The notes under the pieces: generated by a model
Databases searched by the model: none
Told to the model about the DNA's origin: nothing
What the model saw: only the letters and a program-made list of their open reading frames with translations
Part shown: positions 17,901-25,821 of the stretch, one piece after another
Layout: every line of letters begins with the position of its first letter
Position numbering within the stretch: position 1 is the first letter of the stretch
Assembly (NCBI GenBank): GCA_937872175.1
Contig: CALMPI010000049.1
Location: forward strand, 1-64,000
DNA: 64,000 nt
Source of the DNA: an uncultured Flavobacteriales bacterium
GTDB taxonomy: Bacteria > Bacteroidota > Bacteroidia > Flavobacteriales_F > PHOS-HE28
Direction of reading: 5' to 3'
Program-made: the position numbers and the translations under genes

Positions 17901-17929
17901 ATTTCCTTACTTTTGATCGCATCAAGTAG
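14909..17929 (+). CDS. Multi-PAS sensor histidine kinase (HisKA_2 type)
   Basis: This is a 1006-residue soluble kinase. Six PAS-type repeats can be followed by openings such as LVDRNMAGVFRTTLDGRF, LVEHAPEGILIVQDG, LVDSSLDMIIAVDEAG, LFENAMDLIQSVTPDGRF, LFESSEHMFWSVDE and IFENSANMMVWTLDQEF. The C-terminal HisKA_2 domain has the phosphoacceptor motif EVHHRVKNNLQIISSI (histidines 815/816), followed by an HATPase with NELISNALKHGYP and DDGIGLPEGFD. No transmembrane helix is visible, so it senses a cytoplasmic cue. It is followed after 9 bases by a LytTR response regulator, its obvious partner. The ligand is unknown. Confidence 0.93.
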   Translation: MSGTADAEGSRTQELAKAYLELRRQYEDLVDRNMAGVFRTTLDGRFLECNASMARILGYPDRDALMQVNARVLYLNEEDRTEYLKALAERGHLINHTIRLRHFSGRTVHVLENVYLDRSEEGITTIAGTLIDRSPQVQAELEQQALLENYRRLVEHAPEGILIVQDGLVRYGNPTADLLMGAPSTGTVLADAVEPTHRPVLAACLEEARREGEGAPVELALRRADGSGGRVLLSASRTFHEGAPAVQVHLRDAGRMRASMEAGLRAQMAEEVNRVLRQEIMDHRRTQEELRRSKRFARSLVDSSLDMIIAVDEAGLITEFNPAAMVRFGYEADEVLGRPARMLYAHEEEHARIQGELNAHGAFAGEVHNVDHKGEVFLTFLAASRLYDEQGSLLGSMGVSRDITHAKRDQEALRASEERYRDLFENAMDLIQSVTPDGRFEYVNRAWRDTLGYTSEEVAHITVWDVVHPDHREAFRVQLEEAFAGQLGGTITTVLLAKDGRSITVEGNRNVRRVDGRPVATRGIFRDVTREHEARGLVVKQEATLRALFESSEHMFWSVDERIALTSFNQGYARMIERLYGTRPEINRDGNIPRKRFASETYHAFWEEKYREAFTGRPLRFETELTDARGRYVSNEVFLSPVFSTDGRVREVFGVGHEITEQKRAERTVREQAARLTAIFENSANMMVWTLDQEFRITSLNDHFRDSSTEAFGYTPRVGDAFLEHMLERVAPAERRSIRTHYEAAMKGRPRQFEVEMHDTDGRTRWVENFLNPIRVDGRVAEISCLAYGITDKKEAERQLIERLRENEVLLKEVHHRVKNNLQIISSILNLQTAYVGHDQRMLDLIRESQDRIRSMSFIHESLYQNKTFSSVDLSSYIDRLARNLVLSYSLSGKVELRTDLERVELVLDQAIPCGLILNELISNALKHGYPDGEAGIISIALSCKDGRVTVEVADDGIGLPEGFDIERDANLGLQLVATLSDQLDARLERYSGPGVRYFLTFDRIK

Positions 17930-17938
17930 CCCGCGCAC

Positions 17939-18694
17939 ATGGCCCAGACCAATGTCCTGGTCGTTGAGGACGAGAGCATCGTGAGCAAGGACATTCAGCA
18001 CAGCCTGAAGAAGCTGGGCTATAATGTCGTTGGCGCCGCGGCCACGGGCGAACAGGCCGTGAAGCTCGCCGTGGAGGCCCAGCCGGACATCATCCTCATG
18101 GACATCATGCTCAAGGGGGAGATGAACGGCATCGAGGCCGCCACGCAGATCCGCCAGGAGACCAACATCCCGGTGATCTTTCTGACGGCCTACGCCGATG
18201 AAAGCACGCTGAACAAGGCCAAGGTCACCCAGCCCTACGGCTACATCATCAAGCCCTTCAAGGAGATCGACATCCACACGTCGATCGAGATGGCGCTGTA
18301 CAAGCACAAGAAGGAGGCCGAGGTGCTCAAGGAGCGCGACCTGTTGTTCAACCTGGTGGAGAGCCAGGGCAGCGCCAACGACCTGCTCTTCGTGAAGAGC
18401 AACAGCCGCCTGGTGAAGCTGCGCATCAGCGACATCTACTACATCGAGGCGCTGAAGGATTACGTGGTGATCAACACCCTCAACGCGCGCTACACGGTGC
18501 ACAGCACCATGAAGGACATCGAGAGCAAGCTGCCCGAGAGCGAGTTCGCCCGGGTGCACCGGTCCTTCATCGTGCGCATCGACAAGATCGTGGCCATCGA
18601 GCAGCCCAACCTGATCCTGGAGAACGACAAGAAGGTGATCCCGATCGGGGGCAGCTACAAGGACGACCTTTCGCGGCGCCTCAAGCTCGTTTAG
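17939..18694 (+). CDS. LytTR-family response regulator
   Basis: The 251-residue protein has an N-terminal receiver domain (acidic pair E10/D11, phosphoacceptor D55 in ILMDIMLKG, FLTAYAD, then KPF with its lysine) and a C-terminal LytTR DNA-binding domain (about 145-251, with KSNSRLVKLRISDIYYIEALKDYV and FARVHRSFIVRIDKI). It should be phosphorylated by the PAS kinase encoded 9 bases upstream and act as a transcription factor. The targets are unknown. Its 3' end overlaps the convergent rnr gene by 14 bases. Confidence 0.94.
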   Translation: MAQTNVLVVEDESIVSKDIQHSLKKLGYNVVGAAATGEQAVKLAVEAQPDIILMDIMLKGEMNGIEAATQIRQETNIPVIFLTAYADESTLNKAKVTQPYGYIIKPFKEIDIHTSIEMALYKHKKEAEVLKERDLLFNLVESQGSANDLLFVKSNSRLVKLRISDIYYIEALKDYVVINTLNARYTVHSTMKDIESKLPESEFARVHRSFIVRIDKIVAIEQPNLILENDKKVIPIGGSYKDDLSRRLKLV

Positions 18695-20858
18695 TGCGTC
18701 CTTTCGCTGGGGGCCTTGACCCACGCGCCTCGTCCAGCACAAGGTCCACCGTACGGCGGTCCATGTCCACCGCCTTGATGCGGACGGCCACCTCATCACC
18801 CAGCCTGAAGCGCCGGCCTGTGCGCTGTCCGGCCACCTGGTAGCGTTCGGCATCGAAGCGGTAGGCGTCGCCGGGCAGTTCGCGCAGGGGGATCATGCCC
18901 TCGCAGCGGTTGGCCTTCAGCTCCACGTACACGCCCCAGTTGGTGAGGCCGCTGATGGTGCCCTCGAACCGCTCGCCCACACGGGCCAGGAGGTACTCGG
19001 CCTGCTTGTAGCGGATGCTGGCCCGTTCGGCATCGGCCGCCCGCTTCTCCATGTTGCTGCTGTGCCGGCAGCTCACCTCCAGCGCCTCCTTGTCCAGGTG
19101 GCGCCCACCGCCCAGGTAGTGCGCCAGGGCCCGGTGCACCAGCAGGTCCGGGTACCGGCGGATGGGGCTGGTGAAGTGCGTGTAGTGCTCGAAGGCCAGG
19201 CCGTAGTGGCCGATGTTGTCGGTGCTGTAGATGGCCTTGGCCATGCTGCGGATGGCCACCTGCTTGATGATGTTCTCCTCTTCGCGACCCTTCACGGCCC
19301 GCAGCAACCGGTTGATCGCGTGGGGCAGGTCCTCGCCCTTGCCGATGCTGAGCTCGTGCCCGAAGCTGCGGGCCAGGGCGCGCAGCTGCTCCACCTTTTC
19401 GGTGTCGGGCAGGTCGTGGACCCGGTAGACGAAGGGCGGTACGCCGCCCTTGCGCTGCTTGCCCACCCAGGCGGCCACCCGCTTGTTGGCCAGCAGCATG
19501 AACTCCTCGATCAACCAGTTGGCCGGCCCCATCACCTTCTCGTACACCTCGATCGGCCGCCCCTTCTCGTCCAACCGGAACTTCACCTCGTTGCCGCCGA
19601 TCTCCAGCGCACCGTTGGCGATCCGATCGGTGCGCAGCACCTGCGCCAGCCGATGCAGGGTGAGCACCTCGGGGCCGAATTCACCCGTGGCCCCGTCGAT
19701 GATGGCCTGGGCCTCTGCATAGGCGAAGCGCCGCTGGCTGCGCATCACCGTGCGGCCGAACCACTCGGCCTTCACCCGGGCGCGATCGTCCAGCTCGAAG
19801 ATGGCGCTGAAGCTCAGCTTGTCGGTGTGTGGGTTCAGGGAGCACAGGTCGTTGCTGAGCCGTTCGGGCAGCATGGGCACCACGCGGTCCACCAGGTACA
19901 CGCTGGTGGCGCGGGCCGACCCCTCCAGGTCGATCACCGAGCCGGGGTGCACGTAGTGGCTCACGTCGGCGATGTGCACGCCCACCTCCCAATGGCCGTT
20001 GTCCAGTTGCCGAACGCTCAGGGCATCGTCCAGGTCCTTGGCATCCTCCGGATCGATGGTGAGGGTGGGGATGCTGCGGATGTCGCGGCGCCGTGCGATC
20101 TCCTCAGGCGTGCATCCATCGGCGATCGTGGAGGCCGCGGCGAGCACGCTTTCGGGGAATTCCAGCGGCAGGCCGAACTCCGCGAGGATCGCGTGCATCT
20201 CCACATGGTGCTCGCCGGCGCGGCCCAGCACGCGCACCACGCTGCCGCGCGGCAGGTCGCGCGCGTCCTTCCATTCGCCCAGGGCGATGATGGCCTTGTC
20301 GCCCTCGCGTGCGCCACCGGCCTCGTTGGCCGGGATCAGGAAGGGACGTTGCACGCGCTGGTCGTCGGCCACCAGCATCAGCCGGCCCTGGCGGATGTGC
20401 ACCGTGCCCACGAACTCCGTCCGGCGTCGGCGCAGCACGTCCACCACCCGGCCTTCGGGTCGCTGGCCGCGTCCGCCGGTGAGCTTCACCCGCACGGTGT
20501 CGCCGTGCAGGGCGGTCCCCACGTTGCGGGGATGCACGAACACATCGCCGCGGCCTGTGTCGCCCGCCGGATCGGGCCGCACGTAACCGCCCCCGCTGCC
20601 GATGATGTCGATGGTGCCCTCCAGGGTGTCGGCCCCGCCGGACGCGATGTACCGTCCCTTCTTGCCACTGCGGATGCGCCCCTCGTCCAACAGGGCCTCC
20701 AGGGCATCGTACAGCAGGTAGCGCTGCCCCTTGTCGCGGAAGCCCAGCTGCAGGGCCAGTTGCTGGCTGGTGACGCCGGCATGGCCGGCGCGCTGCACGG
20801 CCGCCAGCACGCGGGGGGCCAGGTGGCCGTCAGTGGGGGAGGGGCGTCTGGAAGGCAT
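18681..20858 (-). CDS. rnr: Ribonuclease R
   Basis: The 725-residue enzyme has the RNase II/R architecture: an N-terminal winged-helix region, cold-shock-like domains (GTIDIIGSGGGYV, DVFVHPRNVG), the RNB catalytic domain with the aspartate cluster in TIDPEDAKDLDDALSV, and a C-terminal S1 domain (FEGTISGLTNWGVYVEL). It is a 3'-5' exoribonuclease that degrades structured RNA and takes part in rRNA quality control. The ATG at 20858 is preferred to one 66 bases upstream, since a -7-like GACCTTCG (20877-20884, minus strand) lies between them. It is divergent from prs. Confidence 0.95.
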   Translation of the reverse strand: MPSRRPSPTDGHLAPRVLAAVQRAGHAGVTSQQLALQLGFRDKGQRYLLYDALEALLDEGRIRSGKKGRYIASGGADTLEGTIDIIGSGGGYVRPDPAGDTGRGDVFVHPRNVGTALHGDTVRVKLTGGRGQRPEGRVVDVLRRRRTEFVGTVHIRQGRLMLVADDQRVQRPFLIPANEAGGAREGDKAIIALGEWKDARDLPRGSVVRVLGRAGEHHVEMHAILAEFGLPLEFPESVLAAASTIADGCTPEEIARRRDIRSIPTLTIDPEDAKDLDDALSVRQLDNGHWEVGVHIADVSHYVHPGSVIDLEGSARATSVYLVDRVVPMLPERLSNDLCSLNPHTDKLSFSAIFELDDRARVKAEWFGRTVMRSQRRFAYAEAQAIIDGATGEFGPEVLTLHRLAQVLRTDRIANGALEIGGNEVKFRLDEKGRPIEVYEKVMGPANWLIEEFMLLANKRVAAWVGKQRKGGVPPFVYRVHDLPDTEKVEQLRALARSFGHELSIGKGEDLPHAINRLLRAVKGREEENIIKQVAIRSMAKAIYSTDNIGHYGLAFEHYTHFTSPIRRYPDLLVHRALAHYLGGGRHLDKEALEVSCRHSSNMEKRAADAERASIRYKQAEYLLARVGERFEGTISGLTNWGVYVELKANRCEGMIPLRELPGDAYRFDAERYQVAGQRTGRRFRLGDEVAVRIKAVDMDRRTVDLVLDEARGSRPPAKGRTKRA

Positions 20859-20930
20859 CCGGGACGGGGTGGGCCACGAAGGTCGCTCAAAGCCGCGCCC
20901 TCCCTCTTTTCCGGGGTCCACCAACGATCG

Positions 20931-20960
20931 TTGATAACCTCCCGGAGATCGCTACCTTTG
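20931..20960 (+). promoter_or_regulatory. Full -33/-7 Bacteroidota promoter of prs
   Basis: TTG at 20931-20933 is followed after 19 bases by TACCTTTG at 20953-20960, matching the known Bacteroidota -33/-7 spacing. The ATG of prs is 20 bases downstream. Confidence 0.7.
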
Positions 20961-20980
20961 CAGCCCTTTCGCGGGAAGCC

Positions 20981-21928
20981 ATGTACGAGTCCGCCAAGAT
21001 CTTCAGCGGTACCGCCACGCGGTATCTGGCCGAGAAGATCGCCGCCTTTTCCGGCGAGCGGCTCGGAGAGGTCTCCGTCAGCCGCTTCAGCGACGGGGAG
21101 TTCCAGCCCAGTTTCGAGGAGACGGTCCGCGGCGAACTGGTCTTCATCGTCCAGAGCACCTTTCCGCCCAGCGACAATCTGTTCGAGCTGCTGATGATGG
21201 TGGATGCCGCCAAGCGCGCGAGCGCCAAACGCATCGTGGCCGTGATCCCCTATTTCGGCTTCGCCCGGCAGGACCGCAAGGACAAGCCACGGGTGAGCAT
21301 CGGCGCCAAGCTGGTGGCCAACATGCTGACGGCCGCCGGTGTGGACCGCGTGATGACCATGGACCTTCACGCCGATCAGATCCAGGGCTTCTTCGAGGTG
21401 CCGGTGGACCACCTGTTCGCCAGCAGCATCTTCCTGCCCTACATCAAGGAGCTCGGGCTGAAGGACCTGGTGATGGCCGCGCCGGACACCGGCGGCACCA
21501 AGCGGGCCAACGCTTACAGCAAGCACCTGGGCTGCGACATGGCCATCTGCTACAAGCAGCGCAAGGTGGCCAACCAGATCGAGAAGATGACCGTGATCGG
21601 TGACGTCAAGGACAAGGACGTTGTGCTGATCGACGACATGGTGGACACGGCCGGCACCCTGACCAAGGCCGCGGACATGATGACCGACCTGGGGGCCAAG
21701 AGCGTGCGCGCCGTATGCACGCACGCTGTGCTCAGCGGCGATGCCTGCGACCGGCTGCAGCGCTCCAGTCTGTTGGAGCTCATCGTCACCGACACCATTC
21801 CCATCGGGCCCGAGAAGCTGGCCCGCACCGCCAAGATCAAGCAGCTCACCGTGGCCCAGTTGTTCGCCGACGTCATCAAGCGCGTCCGCAGCCACGAGAG
21901 CATCAGCAGCCATTTCATCATCGCCTAA
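20981..21928 (+). CDS. prs: Ribose-phosphate pyrophosphokinase (PRPP synthetase)
   Basis: The 315-residue protein is standard class I PRPP synthetase. It shows SDGEFQPSFEETVRG, the pyrophosphate-binding FARQDRKDKPR segment, the MDLHADQIQGFF motif and the PRPP loop VVLIDDMVDTAGTL. It makes PRPP from ribose 5-phosphate and ATP for purine, pyrimidine, histidine and NAD synthesis. It is followed after 11 bases by the L25 gene and then pth, an order seen in many bacteria (prs-rplY-pth), so an operon is likely. Confidence 0.97.
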   Translation: MYESAKIFSGTATRYLAEKIAAFSGERLGEVSVSRFSDGEFQPSFEETVRGELVFIVQSTFPPSDNLFELLMMVDAAKRASAKRIVAVIPYFGFARQDRKDKPRVSIGAKLVANMLTAAGVDRVMTMDLHADQIQGFFEVPVDHLFASSIFLPYIKELGLKDLVMAAPDTGGTKRANAYSKHLGCDMAICYKQRKVANQIEKMTVIGDVKDKDVVLIDDMVDTAGTLTKAADMMTDLGAKSVRAVCTHAVLSGDACDRLQRSSLLELIVTDTIPIGPEKLARTAKIKQLTVAQLFADVIKRVRSHESISSHFIIA

Positions 21929-21939
21929 CCCCCCGACCC

Positions 21940-22578
21940 ATGAAGAAGGTAGAACTCACCGGCGCCGTGCGCACCACCACCGGCACCAAGAACGCCGACC
22001 AGCTTCGTCGTGAGAAGCAGGTGCCCTGCGTCCTCTACGGCGGTGGCAGTGTCACCCACTTCGCCACGGACGAGGCGGCCCTGGGGAAAGTGGTGCACAC
22101 CCCCGACGCCTATCGCATCGAGCTCGACCTGGAAGGTCGCAAGGTGATGGCCAAGCTGCAGGAAACGCAGTTCCACCCGGTGTCCGACCAGATCCTCCAC
22201 GCCGACTTCATCGAGCTGGCCGAGGACAAGCCCGCCCGCGTGACCCTCAGCCTGCGCCTGAAGGGACAGCCCACCGGCGTGCGCAAGGGCGGCAAGCTGA
22301 ACCAGACCCTGCGCAAGCTGGAGGTGAAGGGCCTGCCGGGCCAGCTGCCCGAACACCTGGAATACGATGTGGAGCATGTGGAGATCGGCCAGAACGTGCG
22401 TGTGCGCGACCTGACGTTCGCCGGCATCGAGGTGTTGAACAAGCCCGAGGAGGTGGTGCTGAAGGTGAGCGTGCCCAAGAAGGAGGCCGAAGCCGCCCCT
22501 GCCGCCGCCGCCCCTGCCGCCGCTGCTCCGGCCGCGGATGCCAAGAAGGCCGAGGCCAAGCCCGCCGCCAAGAAGTGA
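21940..22578 (+). CDS. rplY: 50S ribosomal protein L25/general stress protein Ctc
   Basis: The 212-residue product is the long L25 form (Ctc/TL5): an N-terminal 5S rRNA-binding domain of about 95 residues (VELTGAVRTTTGTKNADQLRR, VPCVLYGGG) and a C-terminal beta domain ending in PEEVVLKVSVPKK. It ends in an Ala/Pro/Lys-rich flexible tail of about 30 residues typical of Bacteroidota homologues. It binds 5S rRNA in the large subunit. It starts 11 bases after prs and is followed by a hairpin before pth. Confidence 0.95.
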   Translation: MKKVELTGAVRTTTGTKNADQLRREKQVPCVLYGGGSVTHFATDEAALGKVVHTPDAYRIELDLEGRKVMAKLQETQFHPVSDQILHADFIELAEDKPARVTLSLRLKGQPTGVRKGGKLNQTLRKLEVKGLPGQLPEHLEYDVEHVEIGQNVRVRDLTFAGIEVLNKPEEVVLKVSVPKKEAEAAPAAAAPAAAAPAADAKKAEAKPAAKK

Positions 22579-22609
22579 TGACCCGGCCCCCAGGGCCGCA
22601 CACCCCCTG

Positions 22610-22637
22610 CACGGACCCCGCACCCACGGGGTCCGTG
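22610..22637 (+). terminator. Hairpin between the L25 gene and pth
   Basis: CACGGACCCC (22610-22619) pairs perfectly with GGGGTCCGTG (22628-22637) around an 8-base loop. No T-run follows, so it may attenuate rather than end transcription into pth. Confidence 0.55.
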
Positions 22638-22650
22638 CGCATTGCACCCC

Positions 22651-23214
22651 ATGAAGCACCTGATCGTGGGCCTCGGCAACCCCGGCCCGGAATATGTCGG
22701 CACCCGCCACAACATCGGATCCGACGTCGTGGACCATCTGGCCCGGGCCTTCGAGGTGCGGTTCGCTCCGGGGCGCTACGCCGATCGTGCCGAATTCCGT
22801 CATAAGGGCCGCAGCTTCATCCTGCTCAAACCACAGACCTTCATGAACCTCAGCGGCAAGGCCGTGCGCTACTGGATGGACCAGGAGGACGTGCCGGCCG
22901 AGCGTGTGCTGGTGGTGAGCGATGACCTGGCCCTGCCGTTCGGCAAAGTGCGGCTTCGGTCCAGCGGAGGGGCTGGTGGCCACAACGGCCTCAGCCACAT
23001 CATCGAGGTGCTCGGCACGGAGGCCTTCCCGAGGCTGCGCTTCGGCATTGGCAGCGCGTTCCCCCGCGGCCGGCAGAGCGAATATGTGCTGGGCCGCTGG
23101 ACGCCGGAGGAACAGGCCCTGCTGCCCGAACGGGTGGAACTGGCCGCCAAGGCCGTGGTGCAGGTGGGCCTGCTGGGCATCGCCCAGGCCATGGGCCACT
23201 TCAACAACCGCTGA
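22651..23214 (+). CDS. pth: Peptidyl-tRNA hydrolase
   Basis: The 187-residue enzyme has the Pth motifs: VGLGNPGPEY with the substrate-binding asparagine, GTRHNIG with the catalytic histidine, KPQTFMNLSG, DDLALPFGKVRLR and GGAGGHNGL. It cleaves peptidyl-tRNAs released by abortive translation and recycles tRNA. The ATG at 22651 is chosen over a TTG 9 bases earlier. It lies behind prs and the L25 gene. Confidence 0.97.
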   Translation: MKHLIVGLGNPGPEYVGTRHNIGSDVVDHLARAFEVRFAPGRYADRAEFRHKGRSFILLKPQTFMNLSGKAVRYWMDQEDVPAERVLVVSDDLALPFGKVRLRSSGGAGGHNGLSHIIEVLGTEAFPRLRFGIGSAFPRGRQSEYVLGRWTPEEQALLPERVELAAKAVVQVGLLGIAQAMGHFNNR

Positions 23215-23223
23215 TCGGCCCGC

Positions 23224-23231
23224 TACCTTTG
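23224..23231 (+). promoter_or_regulatory. Bacteroidota -7 promoter element of the ferritin gene
   Basis: TACCTTTG lies 4 bases upstream of the ferritin ATG. A leaderless transcript is predicted. Confidence 0.6.
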
Positions 23232-23235
23232 TCCC

Positions 23236-23751
23236 ATGCTATCCAAGAAGATCGAGAGCGCCCTCAATGGGCAGATCGCCATTGAGGCCAGCAGCAGCCA
23301 GGCCTACCTGGCCATGGCCAGCTGGGCGGAGAACCAGGGCCTCAGCGGTACGGCCGCCTTCCTCTACCGCCACAGCGACGAGGAGCGCATGCACATGCTG
23401 AAGCTGATCAAGTTCGTGAACGAGCGCGGTGGCCGCGCCGTGGTGCCGGCCCTCAAGCAGCCCTCCACGGACTTCAAGAGCATCACCGACATCTTCCGCA
23501 GCCTGCTGGAGCATGAAACGCACGTGACGGCCACCATCAACCAGGTGGTGGACACCTGCCTGAAGGAGAAGGACTACACCACGCACAACTTCATGCAGTG
23601 GTACGTGAGCGAGCAGATCGAGGAGGAGGCGCTGGCCCGCACCCTCATCGACAAGCTGAACCTGATCGGCAACGACAAGGGCGGGCTCTACCTCTTTGAT
23701 CGGGACCTGGAGGGCATGATCGCGCCGGACAAGGGCGAGGGCAAGGCCTGA
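23236..23751 (+). CDS. ftnA: Bacterial non-heme ferritin
   Basis: The 171-residue protein is a four-helix ferritin with the ferroxidase residues in place: a glutamate in QIAIEASSSQAYLAMA near residue 17, the E-x-x-H pair in HSDEERMHMLKL near residue 50, and the later EQIEEEALA glutamates. It should assemble into a 24-mer that oxidises and stores iron. The C-terminal tail (DLEGMIAPDKGEGKA) is short and acidic. A single-gene unit is likely, with its own promoter and a convergent neighbour downstream. Confidence 0.95.
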   Translation: MLSKKIESALNGQIAIEASSSQAYLAMASWAENQGLSGTAAFLYRHSDEERMHMLKLIKFVNERGGRAVVPALKQPSTDFKSITDIFRSLLEHETHVTATINQVVDTCLKEKDYTTHNFMQWYVSEQIEEEALARTLIDKLNLIGNDKGGLYLFDRDLEGMIAPDKGEGKA

Positions 23752-23764
23752 TCCCACCGGGCGC

Positions 23765-25243
23765 CTACCAGCGCCACTGCCCGGCCATCCGGAGCTTCTC
23801 CTCCAGCCCGTCGGCGCGGAGCCGCACGCCCAGCTCTTCCTCGGTGAAGCGACGCGGCAGCGTGTCCGCATCGGCCAGCAACAGCAGCAACGCACCCACG
23901 AAGCGCACGTTGTTCACCATGTCCCGCGGGTCGACCAGGTGCACATCGTCGCAGCTGCTGTGGTAGCAGCCGTACACATGCCCGCCCAGATCGCAGAGCG
24001 GGTTGATCACCGGTACGCCTGCCAACAGGAAGGATTGGTGATCGCTGTGCAGCCAGGCCTGCTCCTTCAGTTCCATCCGGAACGTCGTGTCCAACGCATG
24101 GATGGATGTCATCAGGGTGTCCACCAGCGGGCGCCAGCCGTCCGGTCCCACCACACCGAACCCGAAGGGATCGCCGGTCATGTCCATGTTGATCATGCAC
24201 CGCACGCGCTCCAGTTCGCCTGACGCCTTGAGGTCGGCGACCAGCGCCTCGGAGCCCAGCAGGCCCTGTTCCTCACCCATGAAGAGCACGAAGCGCAGGG
24301 TGCGGCGCGGGCGTTGCCCGCTGGCCACCACGGCCCGGGCCATGTCCAGGATGGAGTAGGCGCCCAGTCCGTTGTCCGTGGCGCCCGTGGCCAGGTCCCA
24401 GCTGTCCAGGTGGCCACCCACCATGACCACCTCATGGGCCAGGTCCGATCCGGGGATCTCCGCCACCACGTTGCGTGCCTGCACGGTGCCGATGCGGTTG
24501 GTCATGCGCAGGCCGATGCGCAGGGGTGTGCCGGCCTTGAGGCGCTCACGGATCCGAAGGCCATCTTCCGATGCGATGCAGGCAGCGGGCACCGGGATGG
24601 TGGCCCCGTCGATGGATGCGGTGCCGGTGAGCAGCACGCCGCCGTCGACGTTGTTGACGAACACGATGCCGATGGCGCCATGCCGGATGGCCAGTGCGGC
24701 CTTCTCGCTGCGGTGCAGGTTCCCGGTCCCCTGCGCAGCATCCACGAGCCCGATGTTCATCAGCACCACCCGGCCGGCCACCCGGTCCTTCAGCCGGGCG
24801 TACTGCTCCGCCAGGCCGTTGCCCAGGTCCAGGAGCTCGCCCTCCACATCGGCGCTGTCCGGTGTTTGTGCCAGGGCCACGGCCGCCAGGTGCTCGGTGC
24901 CGGCCCCATCGCTGAGCTTCAGCATCACCGATCCGCGGGCCCAGGCCTGGGCCGTGAAGGGATGCTGTGAGACACGCGCCGCACCGCCCAGGCGGAAGAG
25001 GCTGTCGGCCACCTCCTGGGCGCGCACGCCCTGCGGACTGCCGGTGAGGCGATGTCCGATGGCGGAGGTGCTCCAGGCGAGCCATTCGTATCCCCGTGCG
25101 TTCTCGCGGGCCTCCACCTCGAACCGGGCCAGATCGGTGCGCTGTCCGTGAACAACGCCGTGTGCAAAGATGCCGAGGGCCAGCACCGGACAAGCCTTCC
25201 AAAGGCGTCTACTTTGCCCGCTGTTGGGGAAGATCATGGCCAT
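23765..25243 (-). CDS. M28-family zinc peptidase, secreted (second copy)
   Basis: The 492-residue protein has a signal peptide (ALGIFAHGVVHGQ), a PA-like insert, and an M28 domain with the metal motifs GGHLDSWDLATGATDNGLGAYS, MGEEQGLLGS, INMDMTGDPFG and LHSDHQSFL. It should be a carboxypeptidase- or aminopeptidase-like di-zinc enzyme of the plasma glutamate carboxypeptidase subgroup. It is not closely similar to the other M28 gene at 10904. The ATG at 25243 (or 25237) follows a TACCTTTG element on the minus strand at 25259-25266. The promoter region overlaps head-to-head with that of the YfiR gene. Confidence 0.88.
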   Translation of the reverse strand: MAMIFPNSGQSRRLWKACPVLALGIFAHGVVHGQRTDLARFEVEARENARGYEWLAWSTSAIGHRLTGSPQGVRAQEVADSLFRLGGAARVSQHPFTAQAWARGSVMLKLSDGAGTEHLAAVALAQTPDSADVEGELLDLGNGLAEQYARLKDRVAGRVVLMNIGLVDAAQGTGNLHRSEKAALAIRHGAIGIVFVNNVDGGVLLTGTASIDGATIPVPAACIASEDGLRIRERLKAGTPLRIGLRMTNRIGTVQARNVVAEIPGSDLAHEVVMVGGHLDSWDLATGATDNGLGAYSILDMARAVVASGQRPRRTLRFVLFMGEEQGLLGSEALVADLKASGELERVRCMINMDMTGDPFGFGVVGPDGWRPLVDTLMTSIHALDTTFRMELKEQAWLHSDHQSFLLAGVPVINPLCDLGGHVYGCYHSSCDDVHLVDPRDMVNNVRFVGALLLLLADADTLPRRFTEEELGVRLRADGLEEKLRMAGQWRW

Positions 25244-25266
25244 GTGGGACGCGACGGGCAAAGGTA
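25209..25266. promoter_or_regulatory. Overlapping head-to-head promoters
   Basis: A plus-strand TACTTTG (25210-25216, one base shorter than consensus) points at the YfiR gene, and a minus-strand TACCTTTG (25266 to 25259) points at the M28 gene. Each lies downstream of the other's predicted start point, so the 5' ends of the two transcripts should overlap by about 30 bases. Confidence 0.5.
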
Positions 25267-25277
25267 GCCCGCGGACG

Positions 25278-25820
25278 ATGCCGACCCGGGTGTGGCGCGC
25301 GCTGATGCTCCTGCTGATGGGTCCCGTGCTGGCGGCGGCCCCGCCCCAGCTGGATGTGGAGAAGGACACCACGGCCATCGTGCAGGCCAGCTACATCTAC
25401 AACATCGCCAAGCTGGTGGAATGGAAGGACCCGGGCATGAGCTCCGGCACCTTCGTGATCGGGGTGATCGGCGGCGCCAACCTGTACCAGGAGCTGATCA
25501 AGAAGTACAGCACGAAGGCCATCGGGAAGCAGCCCATCGAAGTGCGCAAACTGCCGCGCTCGCCCAACATCGACCGCTGCCACATCCTCTTCGTGGGCCA
25601 ATCGGACCTGGCCTTGATGCCGGAGATCTACCGCAACCTGGCCAACAAGCCCACCCTCATCGTCACCGAGTATGCGGACGCCCTGGAGGACGGTGCGGTG
25701 GCCAACTTCGTGAAGGTGGCCAGCACCCTGAAGTACGAGCTGAGCGTGACCAATGCGCGCAAGCACAAGCTGGAAGTGGCCCTGACCCTCAAACAACTGG
25801 CCCACCGCGTGGTGGAATGA
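25278..25820 (+). CDS. YfiR-family periplasmic protein
   Basis: The mature protein of about 160 residues matches the YfiR family (DUF4154): YIYNIAKLVEWKD at the start, then PIEVRKLPRSPNIDRCHILFVGQSD and a C-terminal NARKHKLEVALTLKQLAHRVV. In Pseudomonas, YfiR is a periplasmic repressor of the membrane diguanylate cyclase YfiN. The start at 25278 gives a good signal peptide (RALMLLLMGPVLAAA). ATGs at 25236 and 25242 would add a polar extension. The stop is separated by one base from the next gene, so it is first in an operon with a TPR protein and a membrane phosphatase, not a cyclase. Confidence 0.82.
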   Translation: MPTRVWRALMLLLMGPVLAAAPPQLDVEKDTTAIVQASYIYNIAKLVEWKDPGMSSGTFVIGVIGGANLYQELIKKYSTKAIGKQPIEVRKLPRSPNIDRCHILFVGQSDLALMPEIYRNLANKPTLIVTEYADALEDGAVANFVKVASTLKYELSVTNARKHKLEVALTLKQLAHRVVE

Positions 25821-25821
25821 C

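Noticed and set aside
15614-18853. A frame open for about 1080 codons antisense to the PAS kinase and regulator
   Set aside because: It has the same composition artefact. The plus-strand kinase and LytTR regulator are complete and unmistakable.
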